Shown in pieces: positions 8,613-16,451 of a stretch of DNA of 47,148 nt. Origin of the DNA: Bacillota bacterium (lineage in GTDB: Bacteria > Bacillota_I > Bacilli_A > Erysipelotrichales > Erysipelotrichaceae); the NCBI GenBank assembly GCA_029097145.1, contig JAQXNC010000130.1:1-47148 (forward strand), written 5' to 3'. A program made the position numbers and the translations under genes. Every line of letters begins with the position of its first letter. Within the stretch, counting starts at the first letter, position 1. The notes beneath the pieces are model-generated. The model was not told where the DNA came from, searched no databases, and saw only the letters and a list, made by a program, of their open reading frames with translations.

Positions 8613-9260
8613 TTATTCCCTCTTTTGTGCCTCTTCTCGAATCTTCTTTGCTTCTTCTAAAATTCTGTTTGCTTCTTCAAGTTTAGCATTCGCTTCGTTT
8701 GTCTGACCTTCTTCTTTTTCAGCGTTCTTGAGTTCAAGAATAGTCATGATCAATCTGTATACCTGATAGATGAAGAATATTAATAACGGAATAATAATTA
8801 CCAGTAAGAAACCAATTGAACTAGATAAGAACTTCATCAGTAATCCAAGACCAGCGATTTTTAGAACATACTTACCTACAATATCGCCACTGCTGACAAT
8901 CTTCTTATCTTCTACTGGGTTATTATCACCTTTTGTGTTGAAAACCTTTAATCCATTCTCATCTGTAATTTTAGTAATTCTATGTGTATTTAAAGAATAC
9001 TGATTTTCTATTAGAGCGTGGAATGTAATGATGTCGCCCTCTTTTAAAGTTTCAGGATCACATTCTTTAATAATGATCAGATCGCTGGTTGTAAAAGTTG
9101 GACTCATTGATTCGGATGATACAGTTAGAGGTGTATATCCAAAAATGTTTGATACCGAATTAGTATCTTTAGTGGCAAGCGTTGTAAACACAAATAATGC
9201 TGACATAAATATGATTATCCATAATACAACACTTAAAACGGTTGACAGAACTTTCTTCAT
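8613..9260 (-). CDS. SipW-like signal peptidase I, second copy
   Basis: 215 aa starting at the ATG preceded by AAAGGAGATTTTT; an in-frame GTG 21 bases upstream lacks such a site. Catalytic pattern: Ser51 in SSESMSPTF, His93 in NTHRI and Asp112 in TKGDNNP, the Ser-His-Asp arrangement of SipW and archaeal enzymes. It has membrane segments at ~7-28 and ~135-165, and a C-terminal charged helix rich in EEA repeats (~180-215) that the copy at 597-1106 lacks. It is followed directly by the membrane AAA+ gene. Substrate unknown. The two copies differ in sequence, so each may serve its own operon partner. Confidence 0.85.
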   Translation of the reverse strand: MKKVLSTVLSVVLWIIIFMSALFVFTTLATKDTNSVSNIFGYTPLTVSSESMSPTFTTSDLIIIKECDPETLKEGDIITFHALIENQYSLNTHRITKITDENGLKVFNTKGDNNPVEDKKIVSSGDIVGKYVLKIAGLGLLMKFLSSSIGFLLVIIIPLLIFFIYQVYRLIMTILELKNAEKEEGQTNEANAKLEEANRILEEAKKIREEAQKRE

Positions 9261-9331
9261 AAAAATCTCCTTTATAATCACGAAATTTTACATACAAATT
9301 AGCGTTTATATTATTTTTATCTTGCCTAAAG

Positions 9332-9358
9332 CAAAAATAAAACAACCTTACAAGGTTG
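9332..9358 (-). terminator. Terminator behind the 48-aa ORF
   Basis: CAACCTT / AAGGTTG stem with a 2-base loop, followed on the minus strand by TTTTATTTTT. It separates the small ORF from the signal peptidase gene. Confidence 0.75.
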
Positions 9359-9369
9359 CTATGCCAGTC

Positions 9370-9516
9370 TTACCTGACATCGATTTTGCAAATCTTCAGT
9401 TTCCTGTACCCAAGCCCCCAATAGCTATCAAAAGCCTTAAGAGCATATTCTTTTTTGGGGAAAGTACCAAGATACTCCAACTGTCCCAGAAAACTGGTAC
9501 CGAATAGTTCGTACAT
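9370..9516 (-). CDS. Small 48-aa protein
   Basis: The ORF starts at an ATG with the strong ribosome binding site GGAGGAAATATAG and encodes 48 residues beginning MYELFGTSFLGQLEYLGTF, rich in aromatic and basic residues (GLGYRKLKICKIDVR at the end). There is no membrane segment and no recognised family. Its own terminator at 9332-9358 supports a real gene. It resembles the short conserved proteins that repeat a domain seen in larger accessory proteins, but this is a guess. It lies upstream of the signal-peptidase/AAA+ operon. Confidence 0.6.
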   Translation of the reverse strand: MYELFGTSFLGQLEYLGTFPKKEYALKAFDSYWGLGYRKLKICKIDVR

Positions 9517-9646
9517 CTATATTTCCTCCATACCGAACATTATACCTTTCTATTTTTAAAATATAAAAATGCTTATCAAAAGATGGAACATGTGTGCGTT
9601 AACTTCTTTTGAAGTTAGAAATTAATAATTATTGTAGAGTTCTTAT

Positions 9647-9680
9647 TAAAAAAACAAAAAGCAGATTATATTCTGCTTTT
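9647..9680 (-). terminator. Terminator of the 118-aa gene
   Basis: AAAGCAGA / TCTGCTTT hairpin overlapping the stop codon, followed on the minus strand by TTGTTTTTTT. Confidence 0.85.
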
Positions 9681-10022
9681 ATAGTATGCCTCTTCATCTT
9701 CTACAAGAACCGGGTGTCCTAATGCATAAATCCATTCTGCTTCCGCCACTTTGAGTTCATCATAGTATGATGGATCGGTTATGGCTTTTGCTCTTGCATC
9801 AGACATTCTCTTTGCGATTTCACTGAAGCGACTTTCATCAATATGACCGATTTTGCCATCTAATAAAACATAAACCCAATCATTTTCGAAATAGTAGTCA
9901 GGATTATCGACCATTATTTCAATGCTAGGTTCATTACCTTCTAAGATATCTTCGAAAGCGTAACACTCGAATTCTAGTATTAGATTTTTGTTAACAATTT
10001 CTCTAACTCTATATGTTTTCAT
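9666..10022 (-). CDS. Hypothetical protein, 118 aa
   Basis: An acidic soluble protein starting MKTYRVREIVNKNLILEFEC. The N-terminal half looks like a small beta-rich domain (a KIGHIDESRF turn near residue 60), and the C-terminal half is helical. I recognise no family. The ribosome binding site AAGGACTG precedes the ATG, and a strong terminator overlaps the stop. It lies 58 bases downstream of the metallo-beta-lactamase gene and is probably co-transcribed with it. The PDYYFENDWVYVLLDGKIGH region recalls HIRAN or short SH3-like folds, but I cannot confirm that. Confidence 0.65.
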   Translation of the reverse strand: MKTYRVREIVNKNLILEFECYAFEDILEGNEPSIEIMVDNPDYYFENDWVYVLLDGKIGHIDESRFSEIAKRMSDARAKAITDPSYYDELKVAEAEWIYALGHPVLVEDEEAYYKSRI

Positions 10023-10080
10023 TCTTACAGTCCTTTCTCTTCTTCATAGTAATTATACGCTCCGAATCATCATTGTTTCC

Positions 10081-11664
10081 TTATTTGAATTCACATGTTG
10101 ATTGCTGATAAAAATCATCAATTCTGTCATTATACTCATCGAGCAGAGCTTCGCCATAGGCTGCATTTTCATATTTTTTAGGATTGTTAATTAAGAAGTC
10201 CTTGTTGAATATCTTGTTTTTTATGTTTATTCCTAGCGTCAGAGTTTTTAGCACAACATCTTCACACAGATTATTCAATTCGTTGAAATCATTTGGAAGA
10301 AGATTTGCAATCAGCCTGCGGTTTCGTAAATCCCCTTCTCTTCTTTTTTGTGATACAATTTCTTCTTTTAGATCTCTCTTGGACTGTTCTTGTATTTTTT
10401 TAGTTCTCACATACACTTCATCATCTTTCACCGTTAAGTGAATGTCATCTAAAAAGTAAGTTGATAATACTCTAAAATTGCATCGAGATTTCACATTTGA
10501 GTCATCTCCATGTTCTCTGCCGATCGAACTGATACCAATGCGAACATTTTTAGCATGCGATAAAGCATAGTGCCCTGTAGCACTGTCTAGTCCGTGATGA
10601 GCCATAATCTGAACCACTGCTTCTTCCATCATATTTTTAAAATCTAATGCTTTCCCTTTCTTGAAGATTTGCTCCATAGCATTTTCTAGCACGGTTTCCG
10701 AGTCTCCGGGGAAAAAGAATTTAGTATTTTTAACCTTCAGGCACATTAAAATGGAATTATTATTGGTAGTGTCTATTTTATTAAGTTTTTTATCACCCTT
10801 GTTGTATAATTCGGGGTTAACTCTTAATATCTCAATAACTACATCATCCGATATGCGAATTGTTTTTCGAATGTATTCTTTAGGTTTGTCTATAAAAGTT
10901 ACTCTTGTTGAAATCAATTCCCTAGGCAAACCTTTTATATTTCTTTTTGAGTACTCTCTTCTTAAATCTCTTTCGAAGTCCAACATCTGAGCTTCTTTGA
11001 ACAATCGTTTATCTTTATCAGCTGAATCGACCGTTGGATTCACATACTCATTAATAACCAAGCTCTTAACATCTAAACTGTCTGTTCTGCTGAAAATATC
11101 AAGTTGAGCCTCTCGATAAAGTTCAAAACCGTTACCCGACTTATTGAAACGGTCAACTGTTTCCCTAACGAATGCCTGACCTTCTTTACTAAGCTTCCCA
11201 AAACGACTATCAAAACTCTTATTTCTATCATGTAAACCGTTAGCCGTTTCTAAATATCTGTATAAACATTCATTAATGACTTTCACTTCGTCTACACTAA
11301 AATTTATAGGGTTCTCTATCTTTAATTCTGGGTATTTTTTGAGAATCATTTTAGTCATGACTTCGTTTAACCCTTTTTGAATTGCATAATTGTTTGGAGG
11401 TGTTGGTAAGACAAGTTCTTTAATATGAATATCACAGTCAACACAATAGCTGATCGCTGAAAACAAATTGCCATAATGATCCTTATCCCAATGTGATAAG
11501 AAAAACGAAACACTCTTTGGTTTTGCTTTTTCAATAGTGTTTTTTATTCCCTTCCAGCTATAATTTGTCGCCGTGTCAACGAAGACTAAATTTTTTCCAT
11601 CATATATTGATATGGATAAAGCGTCAGCAACATCAATAACGTTTACATCAACCATGTTACTCAT
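10081..11664 (-). CDS. ComEC-like metallo-beta-lactamase fold protein
   Basis: 527 aa. The metal-binding motif HWDKDH (58-63, form HxDxDH) is typical of the ComEC/Rec2 branch of metallo-beta-lactamases. Further ligands are in FFFPGDSE and IMAHHGLDSATGHYALSHAK, the ComEC-like HHG...S block. Unlike ComEC it has no membrane segments, and it carries a helical insertion of ~190 residues between the first and later motifs. Related stand-alone proteins are predicted nucleases or phosphodiesterases in conflict systems. The start has an AGAGG site, and a TATAAT box lies at 11682-11687. It sits downstream of the RNA kinase/phosphatase/ligase, separated by a terminator. Nucleic-acid processing is likely but not shown. 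Confidence 0.75.
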   Translation of the reverse strand: MSNMVDVNVIDVADALSISIYDGKNLVFVDTATNYSWKGIKNTIEKAKPKSVSFFLSHWDKDHYGNLFSAISYCVDCDIHIKELVLPTPPNNYAIQKGLNEVMTKMILKKYPELKIENPINFSVDEVKVINECLYRYLETANGLHDRNKSFDSRFGKLSKEGQAFVRETVDRFNKSGNGFELYREAQLDIFSRTDSLDVKSLVINEYVNPTVDSADKDKRLFKEAQMLDFERDLRREYSKRNIKGLPRELISTRVTFIDKPKEYIRKTIRISDDVVIEILRVNPELYNKGDKKLNKIDTTNNNSILMCLKVKNTKFFFPGDSETVLENAMEQIFKKGKALDFKNMMEEAVVQIMAHHGLDSATGHYALSHAKNVRIGISSIGREHGDDSNVKSRCNFRVLSTYFLDDIHLTVKDDEVYVRTKKIQEQSKRDLKEEIVSQKRREGDLRNRRLIANLLPNDFNELNNLCEDVVLKTLTLGINIKNKIFNKDFLINNPKKYENAAYGEALLDEYNDRIDDFYQQSTCEFK

Positions 11665-11681
11665 CTTTTTACCTCTTCTAT

Positions 11682-11687
11682 ATTATA
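11682..11687 (-). promoter_or_regulatory. Candidate -10 box within a dyad, upstream of the MBL gene
   Basis: Minus-strand TATAAT about 20 bases from the start codon. It lies inside the inverted repeat CTATATT / AATATAG, which could be an operator. Confidence 0.45.
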
Positions 11688-11778
11688 TCGAATATAGTGA
11701 GGTTTTACTTAAAAATATGTTAGTTTTTAGTTCTGTTTAGAGCTTGGGAGTTGGTGTACTTCATGTTAAGAACTACGC

Positions 11779-11821
11779 ATAAATAAAAGAGTTTTGAGAC
11801 TCCAAAACGGACTCAAAACTC
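11779..11821 (-). terminator. Terminator of the RNA repair gene
   Basis: Perfect 10-bp stem GAGTTTTGAG / CTCAAAACTC with an additional inner TCC/GGA, followed on the minus strand by TTTTATTT. Confidence 0.9.
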
Positions 11822-11843
11822 CCAAAAATCTAAGCACAACTTA

Positions 11844-13931
11844 TTATCGTACTTTCTCGTCTTCGTTGATTTTCTTATACACATCTATAATATTTGTTAG
11901 TTCGTCTTTATGTTGAAGCATCCAATCAGTTTCGTAAGATACTTCTCGAGGCTGCTTACCATCTTTGATGCGTTCCATATCTTTACGCAATTCTTTTAAG
12001 TGCAGATAATAGTCAAATTTCATCTTGCACATAAAGTTTCCTGACTCAATGACAATCCCTTCTAGGTTATCAATATACTTAGTACCACGAGTTTTTGTTT
12101 CATCGTACCACTTTCTAAATTCATCGAAGTTCTTCCATCTTGCGTATTCTTGTTTGACCTCGGCGTGAATTTGATCGGATAGTTTCTGAAGGTCTTGGTA
12201 AGGAAGTCTTTCAAATTCCAGTTGATTTTTTATTACATCAAGTAAGACAATTTTTGAATGGTCGTATTCGATGATATGAGGATCGCGTTCCTGATCAATA
12301 ACTTCAAAGACAGCCGAACAATTATTGTCTTTTAGATATTGCTTTAATTTATCGGCGTCAATTCCACTCTTATAGAACAGGTCTTTAAAATATCCTGCAA
12401 AGTCGCTCTTATCAGTTGATTTAGAACAGAACTTTAATTGATCGTCAACACAAGACATAATTCCTAAAAAACCGTTTTCCTTTTTATAGGCTATGATTTC
12501 GCCAGTTAATCCTTGATTAAGGTTTTCTATTCTTGTTTCTGGTGTTTCATTAATGTTCATAAACTTATCATATGATCTTAATACTACTCGACTGTTTTCT
12601 GGTGTGATATTAGATGGATCACTTGTCGCTACAAATAAACCTCTTGCCTTAGTAGTTAAATCATTCCACTCTTTATGCTGGAATGCATCTCTTGTAAAAT
12701 TGCACGAGCACAGTGTTGAACCATCCTTTAATTTGCCGAGATTTTTGATCTCAACTAGATCGCTTTTAAAGAAGTCTTTGATTTTGACCTGTGATTCATT
12801 TTGAATTTTTATCACATCTAAATCTCGTAAAACAGATAAGCATCCGCCTTTTTCAACACCACTTTCAAGATTGACAGCGTTTTTATATACACATCTATTA
12901 AACAGATTACGATGGCCGTGAATTTGAACTATGCTTTTCTCATTAACTGACCATTCTTCATCTACATCATATTCATATCTACCGATACCTTTAATAAGTT
13001 GAATAGTAGGAACCATAATCAGATTATCAGGCATTTTGTCAAGCCCACCGTGATTAACAAAATAGGTTGTACCGTCTTTTTCATACATGACACACTGTCT
13101 TAGATTTCTACAGAATAGTCTCAGATCTTTTTTAGAGAAATCTTTAATATCCTGCATTGTGTGAAGTTTAAATTCTTTTGATTTAATCTGATCTATCTCA
13201 TCGTTAGCATAATGTCTTAGCCATTTTTCATGATTACCTTCGATAAATATGAAGTTTGGTTTTTTATAATGGCTTAGTAAGAAATCCATTATCTCTTTAT
13301 TCTCTCTGCCTCGATCGAGATAATCACCACAGAAGATATACATTTCATTTTCAGACTCAGGATACTTATCGAAAAATTCCTTTAATGGAGTATAGCATCC
13401 ATGAATATCACCAAAGACATTAACGTGTTCGTAGTTATTAAAATCTTCGGTACGCCACTTAATTTTGTCATTAAATTCACTGCTGTCAATCATATTTTTA
13501 ATTTGACTATCAGTTGATTTAATACGGTTATACATCTTATCAATTGTTTTGTCAGGAACTCTGTTAAGTTCAGGTCTTAAAGCATTTCTTCTTTTTGCTT
13601 CTTCAAGCGAAATGTCAAAATTAACAACAGTAGTTCTATATCCGTATTTACTTGTTAATTTGTCGTATTGCTTTATATCTTCAATTTTGGCATGAGTTGC
13701 ATCAACGATAACAAATTCTCCGCCTTCCATTCTATTTTCCAAAAATTGATATAACGTTTTCCATACTAAGTCAGTAGACTGTTGCGTAATTCCAGATTGC
13801 CCCATGTGAGGTCCATTCGCTAATAATCTAAATTCATCAGCGTTTAACGTATATCTTTCTAAATTATTTTCCTTTATAAAAGTCGATTTGCCAGATGCTG
13901 GCACACCTCTTAGTAATACAAGTTGTTTCAT
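11844..13931 (-). CDS. RNA end-healing and sealing enzyme: kinase-phosphatase-RNA ligase
   Basis: 695 aa from the ATG with site GGAGGTG; 19 further codons upstream lack one. Domain 1 (1-160) is a polynucleotide-kinase P-loop: GVPASGKST (9-17). Domain 2 (170-380) is a calcineurin-like phosphatase: FGDIHG (173), GDYLDRG (202), GNHEKW (232), NHGG (293), HGH (338). Domain 3 (390-695) is an Rnl1-type RNA ligase: ARGLF (429), nucleophile motif KENG (Lys484), FEVI (542), EGIVIE (624), KMKFD (636). It would convert 2',3'-cyclic phosphate and 5'-OH ends, as left by tRNA anticodon nucleases, to 3'-OH and 5'-phosphate, then join them. This is comparable in logic to T4 Pnkp+Rnl1 or bacterial Pnkp. All catalytic motifs are intact. 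It follows the DUF2828 gene and RNA-like elements. Confidence 0.88.
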   Translation of the reverse strand: MKQLVLLRGVPASGKSTFIKENNLERYTLNADEFRLLANGPHMGQSGITQQSTDLVWKTLYQFLENRMEGGEFVIVDATHAKIEDIKQYDKLTSKYGYRTTVVNFDISLEEAKRRNALRPELNRVPDKTIDKMYNRIKSTDSQIKNMIDSSEFNDKIKWRTEDFNNYEHVNVFGDIHGCYTPLKEFFDKYPESENEMYIFCGDYLDRGRENKEIMDFLLSHYKKPNFIFIEGNHEKWLRHYANDEIDQIKSKEFKLHTMQDIKDFSKKDLRLFCRNLRQCVMYEKDGTTYFVNHGGLDKMPDNLIMVPTIQLIKGIGRYEYDVDEEWSVNEKSIVQIHGHRNLFNRCVYKNAVNLESGVEKGGCLSVLRDLDVIKIQNESQVKIKDFFKSDLVEIKNLGKLKDGSTLCSCNFTRDAFQHKEWNDLTTKARGLFVATSDPSNITPENSRVVLRSYDKFMNINETPETRIENLNQGLTGEIIAYKKENGFLGIMSCVDDQLKFCSKSTDKSDFAGYFKDLFYKSGIDADKLKQYLKDNNCSAVFEVIDQERDPHIIEYDHSKIVLLDVIKNQLEFERLPYQDLQKLSDQIHAEVKQEYARWKNFDEFRKWYDETKTRGTKYIDNLEGIVIESGNFMCKMKFDYYLHLKELRKDMERIKDGKQPREVSYETDWMLQHKDELTNIIDVYKKINEDEKVR

Positions 13932-14025
13932 ATAAACACCTCCACAGAGATAATACATATAACCATTCCATATATAGCCGACCGACAAATGTTCCGGTCA
14001 AAGCTGAGAAAGAATTTTATGAGAA

Positions 14026-14050
14026 CAGATAGCAATATCTGCTTTTTTAT
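14026..14050 (+). terminator. Plus-strand terminator opposite the repair-gene leader
   Basis: Stem CAGATA / TATCTG with a GCAA (GNRA) tetraloop, followed by CTTTTTTAT. No plus-strand gene precedes it, so it may end a small RNA antisense to the leader of the RNA ligase gene; a GACCG/CGGTC dyad lies just upstream at 13979-13999. Confidence 0.5.
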
Positions 14051-14180
14051 TATCACTCTTCCCCTAACTTTCATAGACAACCCCAGACAATCTGGAGGTT
14101 TATTTATATTGATGTCGTTTCCGAACAGTCATTTTCTTTCTCGAAATAGTAATACTGGAATTATTTTTTTATGCTAATGG

Positions 14181-14203
14181 TGAAGTCACAAAATGTGATT
14201 TCA
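14181..14203. repeat. 10-bp inverted repeat
   Basis: TGAAGTCACA AAA TGTGATTTCA, with one G-T pair on the plus strand. No T-run follows on either strand, so it is either an operator or an RNA hairpin rather than a terminator. Confidence 0.55.
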
Positions 14204-14258
14204 TGGAATGTTCAGATGGCAGACAGGGCATCATGATACAAAAATCATTTCAGCCAAG

Positions 14259-14405
14259 GCCAAAAGAAAAACGTCACTAAGGACGTTAATTAACAAATAA
14301 GACGCACTTTTGTGAGCCTTTCCCTGATACAAGGAAGCGACAAGTTCGGACGATATGTTCAGCATGAACTATAATTTTATATTTACTGCACGAACAATGC
14401 GTCTT
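14259..14405 (-). ncRNA. Candidate structured RNA 1 with terminator
   Basis: Minus strand. A 107-nt segment (14405-14299) is closed by the 8-bp helix AAGACGCA / TGCGTCTT. Inside it is a GTTC/GAAC hairpin. Twelve bases further on is a terminator hairpin AACGTC / GACGTT (14270-14287) followed by TTTCTTTT. A TATAAA sequence just before the helix could be a -10 box. It lies between the DUF2828 gene and the RNA ligase gene. The closed-ended shape and length recall Y RNAs, but I cannot match the sequence to a known family. Confidence 0.45.
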
Positions 14406-14418
14406 TTATATTTTTGTC

Positions 14419-14486
14419 AAAGCGATTTTAGTCTATGTTTAATCTCAAAAAGTGATTTATAGAATATTTTTTTGCAGTAATCGCTT
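14419..14486. repeat. 9-bp long-range inverted repeat after the DUF2828 gene
   Basis: AAAGCGATT (near 14419) pairs with AATCGCTTT (ending near 14486), enclosing about 49 bases. It lies just downstream of the DUF2828 stop and could protect the mRNA 3' end. Confidence 0.45.
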
Positions 14487-14496
14487 TTCTCTTAAA

Positions 14497-15822
14497 TTAT
14501 ACTATCTTCTGTTGATATTCGTCAAGCAACTTATTTAGGAATTGCTTGCCATCAAAACCTGCTTCAAGATATTTTAATAACATAGGACTGTATCCCGACA
14601 AGAAGATATTACCATAGTCATCAGTTTCAGGAGACGTAGCATTTCTAACATCAAAGTTCCACCATACAATTTTGGTAGTATATCCTTTTTGTTTCCAGAG
14701 CTTCATTAATTTATCTTTACTATCAGAAGAACCATTATTGAACTCCATATCGCTTAATACGACTAGATATTCAGGAACTTCTTTTAGATCTTTGAATAAA
14801 TCCATGACAGCACCTAAATTAGTATCTGTGCAATCACCTGTGTATAAAGATTCGATCTCTTCACAGTAATTGTTCCCTTTTATCTTCATTAAGTGAGGGC
14901 GAGAAGAGAACGGTACTACATATCCGTTACAGAAAGTAGAGCATTTAGCTAGATAGTGTCCGATACTCAATGCTTTACCTACTGCATCTGTGTCGCCCCA
15001 ATACATAGAACCAGATGTATCTACTATTGGTATACAAGAAATAGAAATCTTTTCTATCTTATCGAAGAATAAATCAGCATCGATCTTCTCTCGATTTCTA
15101 TAAATGTCATAAACTGTAGAAGTAGCAACGTTTAATTTGTTTTTACCACTTTTAACACCTTCAATATACTCTTCAAATCTTTCTTTAGTATCTTCACGAG
15201 TTTTGAAAGCATCATAATACTTCATCATTGCTAGTGAAGGAACGTGTTCGAAATCAATAGTGTCAACAAGTGGATGACTAAAACCACCCTTGCTAAATAC
15301 TTCTTCTAAAGGGTTCTGAGATGTTACCTCAGAATAAGACAGTTTGTATTCAACAGTATCTGGAGTCTTAATAAAAGCACGATATTCTTTTTCTGTCATG
15401 TCCCAGTGCTTAGCAAGCAGCTTTGCTTCCTTGGCATTCTTACCAGTTAATCTTGGTGCCCATTTCTTTGCTAATGCATTTCCTGCTTCAATTTCATGTT
15501 TCCAGAAATCTAAGGCTTCATCACTTGCGATTGCTAATAAATCATCATATCTACCAGCCTTAACAACATTCTCAGGGCTAACCTTTGATTGATACATAAG
15601 TTCACGTCCAAGATCACGTCTACCTAATCCAAGTCGAGGGTCTCTGATAAACATACTAAAAAGTTTTTCTTTATCTGAATTCCCAATTTTAACTTCAGAC
15701 ATGTTTTTCTCTAAATAACTTGTCATGAACAAAATGTCAAGCAAATCATCTCCGGTAGATGAATAGGCTTCATCACCATTTTCAGTAAGTTTCTTTAATT
15801 TTTCTTTCTCTAATAAATTCAT
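14497..15822 (-). CDS. DUF2828 / TROVE-related protein with von Willebrand A domain
   Basis: 441 aa from the ATG with site GGAGG (an upstream GTG reading is less likely because the site would lie inside the gene). Residues ~20-250 are helical, with GLGRRDLGRELMY, GRYDDLLAI and LAKKWAPRLTG, which match the DUF2828 family, a relative of the TROVE/Ro60 RNA-binding ring. Residues ~262-430 are a vWA domain with an intact MIDAS: DTSGSM (Asp268), a later TDTNLG and VVLSDMEF. Ro60/Rsr proteins bind misfolded RNAs and Y RNAs. The gene sits between candidate structured RNAs and the RNA ligase gene, which fits RNA surveillance and repair. A TATAAT lies about 100 bases upstream. RNA binding is inferred from the family. 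Confidence 0.8.
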   Translation of the reverse strand: MNLLEKEKLKKLTENGDEAYSSTGDDLLDILFMTSYLEKNMSEVKIGNSDKEKLFSMFIRDPRLGLGRRDLGRELMYQSKVSPENVVKAGRYDDLLAIASDEALDFWKHEIEAGNALAKKWAPRLTGKNAKEAKLLAKHWDMTEKEYRAFIKTPDTVEYKLSYSEVTSQNPLEEVFSKGGFSHPLVDTIDFEHVPSLAMMKYYDAFKTREDTKERFEEYIEGVKSGKNKLNVATSTVYDIYRNREKIDADLFFDKIEKISISCIPIVDTSGSMYWGDTDAVGKALSIGHYLAKCSTFCNGYVVPFSSRPHLMKIKGNNYCEEIESLYTGDCTDTNLGAVMDLFKDLKEVPEYLVVLSDMEFNNGSSDSKDKLMKLWKQKGYTTKIVWWNFDVRNATSPETDDYGNIFLSGYSPMLLKYLEAGFDGKQFLNKLLDEYQQKIV

Positions 15823-15921
15823 TTTTAACCTCCAAAACACCTGTATGGCTTTTTCAATAAAAGTGAAAGATATATATGCTGTAAGTGTTTTTCTATTAGA
15901 TATTATTAATACGTTAACATT

Positions 15922-15927
15922 ATTATA
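15922..15927 (-). promoter_or_regulatory. Candidate -10 box of the DUF2828 gene
   Basis: Minus-strand TATAAT within AGGTTATAATAATGT. The very similar AGGTTATAATAGTGT occurs at 17020-17033, upstream of the 139-aa gene, suggesting a shared promoter type. Confidence 0.5.
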
Positions 15928-15929
15928 AC

Positions 15930-16094
15930 CTATTTTTGTAGATTATTTAATATAATCGTGATTGTTACAATCATATTAAAATTGACCAACTTCAATAGTT
16001 GTTCCTGTTGAATCTTACCTTTAAATATTGTAACGTTATTGTCAAAACTTCTACCAATGGCTGGAGTTAGTTTTGATAGTTTGTATATTTCCAT
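15930..16094 (-). CDS. Small 54-aa protein upstream of the DUF2828 gene
   Basis: Starts at an ATG with AAGAAGGTACAATA as binding site and encodes MEIYKLSKLTPAIGRSFDNN..., 54 residues ending in a hydrophobic stretch (FNMIVTITIILNNLQK). I recognise no family. It lies between the terminator of the repeat element at 16172-16285 and the -10 box of the DUF2828 gene, so it may have its own short transcript or be co-transcribed with DUF2828. An upstream in-frame extension (to 16166) lacks a ribosome binding site. Confidence 0.45.
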   Translation of the reverse strand: MEIYKLSKLTPAIGRSFDNNVTIFKGKIQQEQLLKLVNFNMIVTITIILNNLQK

Positions 16095-16171
16095 TATTGT
16101 ACCTTCTTTCTGTATTACAAGATTGCACAGTGATATTATCTGAAACTTGCGATTAATGCATATCAATCAAA

Positions 16172-16285
16172 AAAACAGAACCTACCACGATAGGGTTGCA
16201 ACCGAGTTTAATGTGTTGTTCGCCCACAAATCATTAGGCTATCCCTTCGATAGGTTTCAGACATCCTTGTCGCCTAAACTTGTCC
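16172..16285 (-). ncRNA. Candidate structured RNA, 74-bp repeat copy A, with terminator
   Basis: Minus strand. The core 16269-16196 is identical to 17504-17431. Predicted fold: three-way junction with P1 TTAGG/CCTAA, P2 GACA/TGTC and P3 CTATC/GATAG, followed by TAATG/CATTA enclosing TTGT/ACAA. It ends in the palindrome GGTTGCAACC and the hairpin AACC-CTA / TAG-GTT followed by CTGTTTTTTT, a good intrinsic terminator. No start codon with a ribosome binding site precedes it. Family unknown to me. Confidence 0.55.
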
Positions 16286-16321
16286 CTATGCTATTCTCTT
16301 CTTATGGTAAGTTCTATTCTT

Positions 16322-16379
16322 CTTAGTTTAATGTATGCTTATTGGCGATACTTGCTACTTGTACGTAAGACAAACTAAG
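16322..16379 (-). repeat. 8-bp inverted repeat enclosing 42 bases
   Basis: CTTAGTTT / AAACTAAG closes a 58-nt segment just upstream of repeat copy A. It may be part of the same transcript, and its closed shape recalls the other RNA candidates here. Confidence 0.4.
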
Positions 16380-16451
16380 TGAAGCCCGTTTAGTACAAAT
16401 ATTCTCTTAGTAGAGAAACATTAGATGTTAGTCTTGAAAATTTGTTTTTAT

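Larger units (their letters stand above)
13932..14496. other. 565-bp non-coding interval packed with inverted repeats
   Basis: No credible ORF. It contains a plus-strand terminator-like hairpin (14026-14050), a short CCAGA/TCTGG hairpin (14084-14096), a 10-bp inverted repeat (14181-14203), a candidate structured RNA with terminator (14259-14405) and a 9-bp long-range inverted repeat (14419-14486). Confidence 0.7.
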
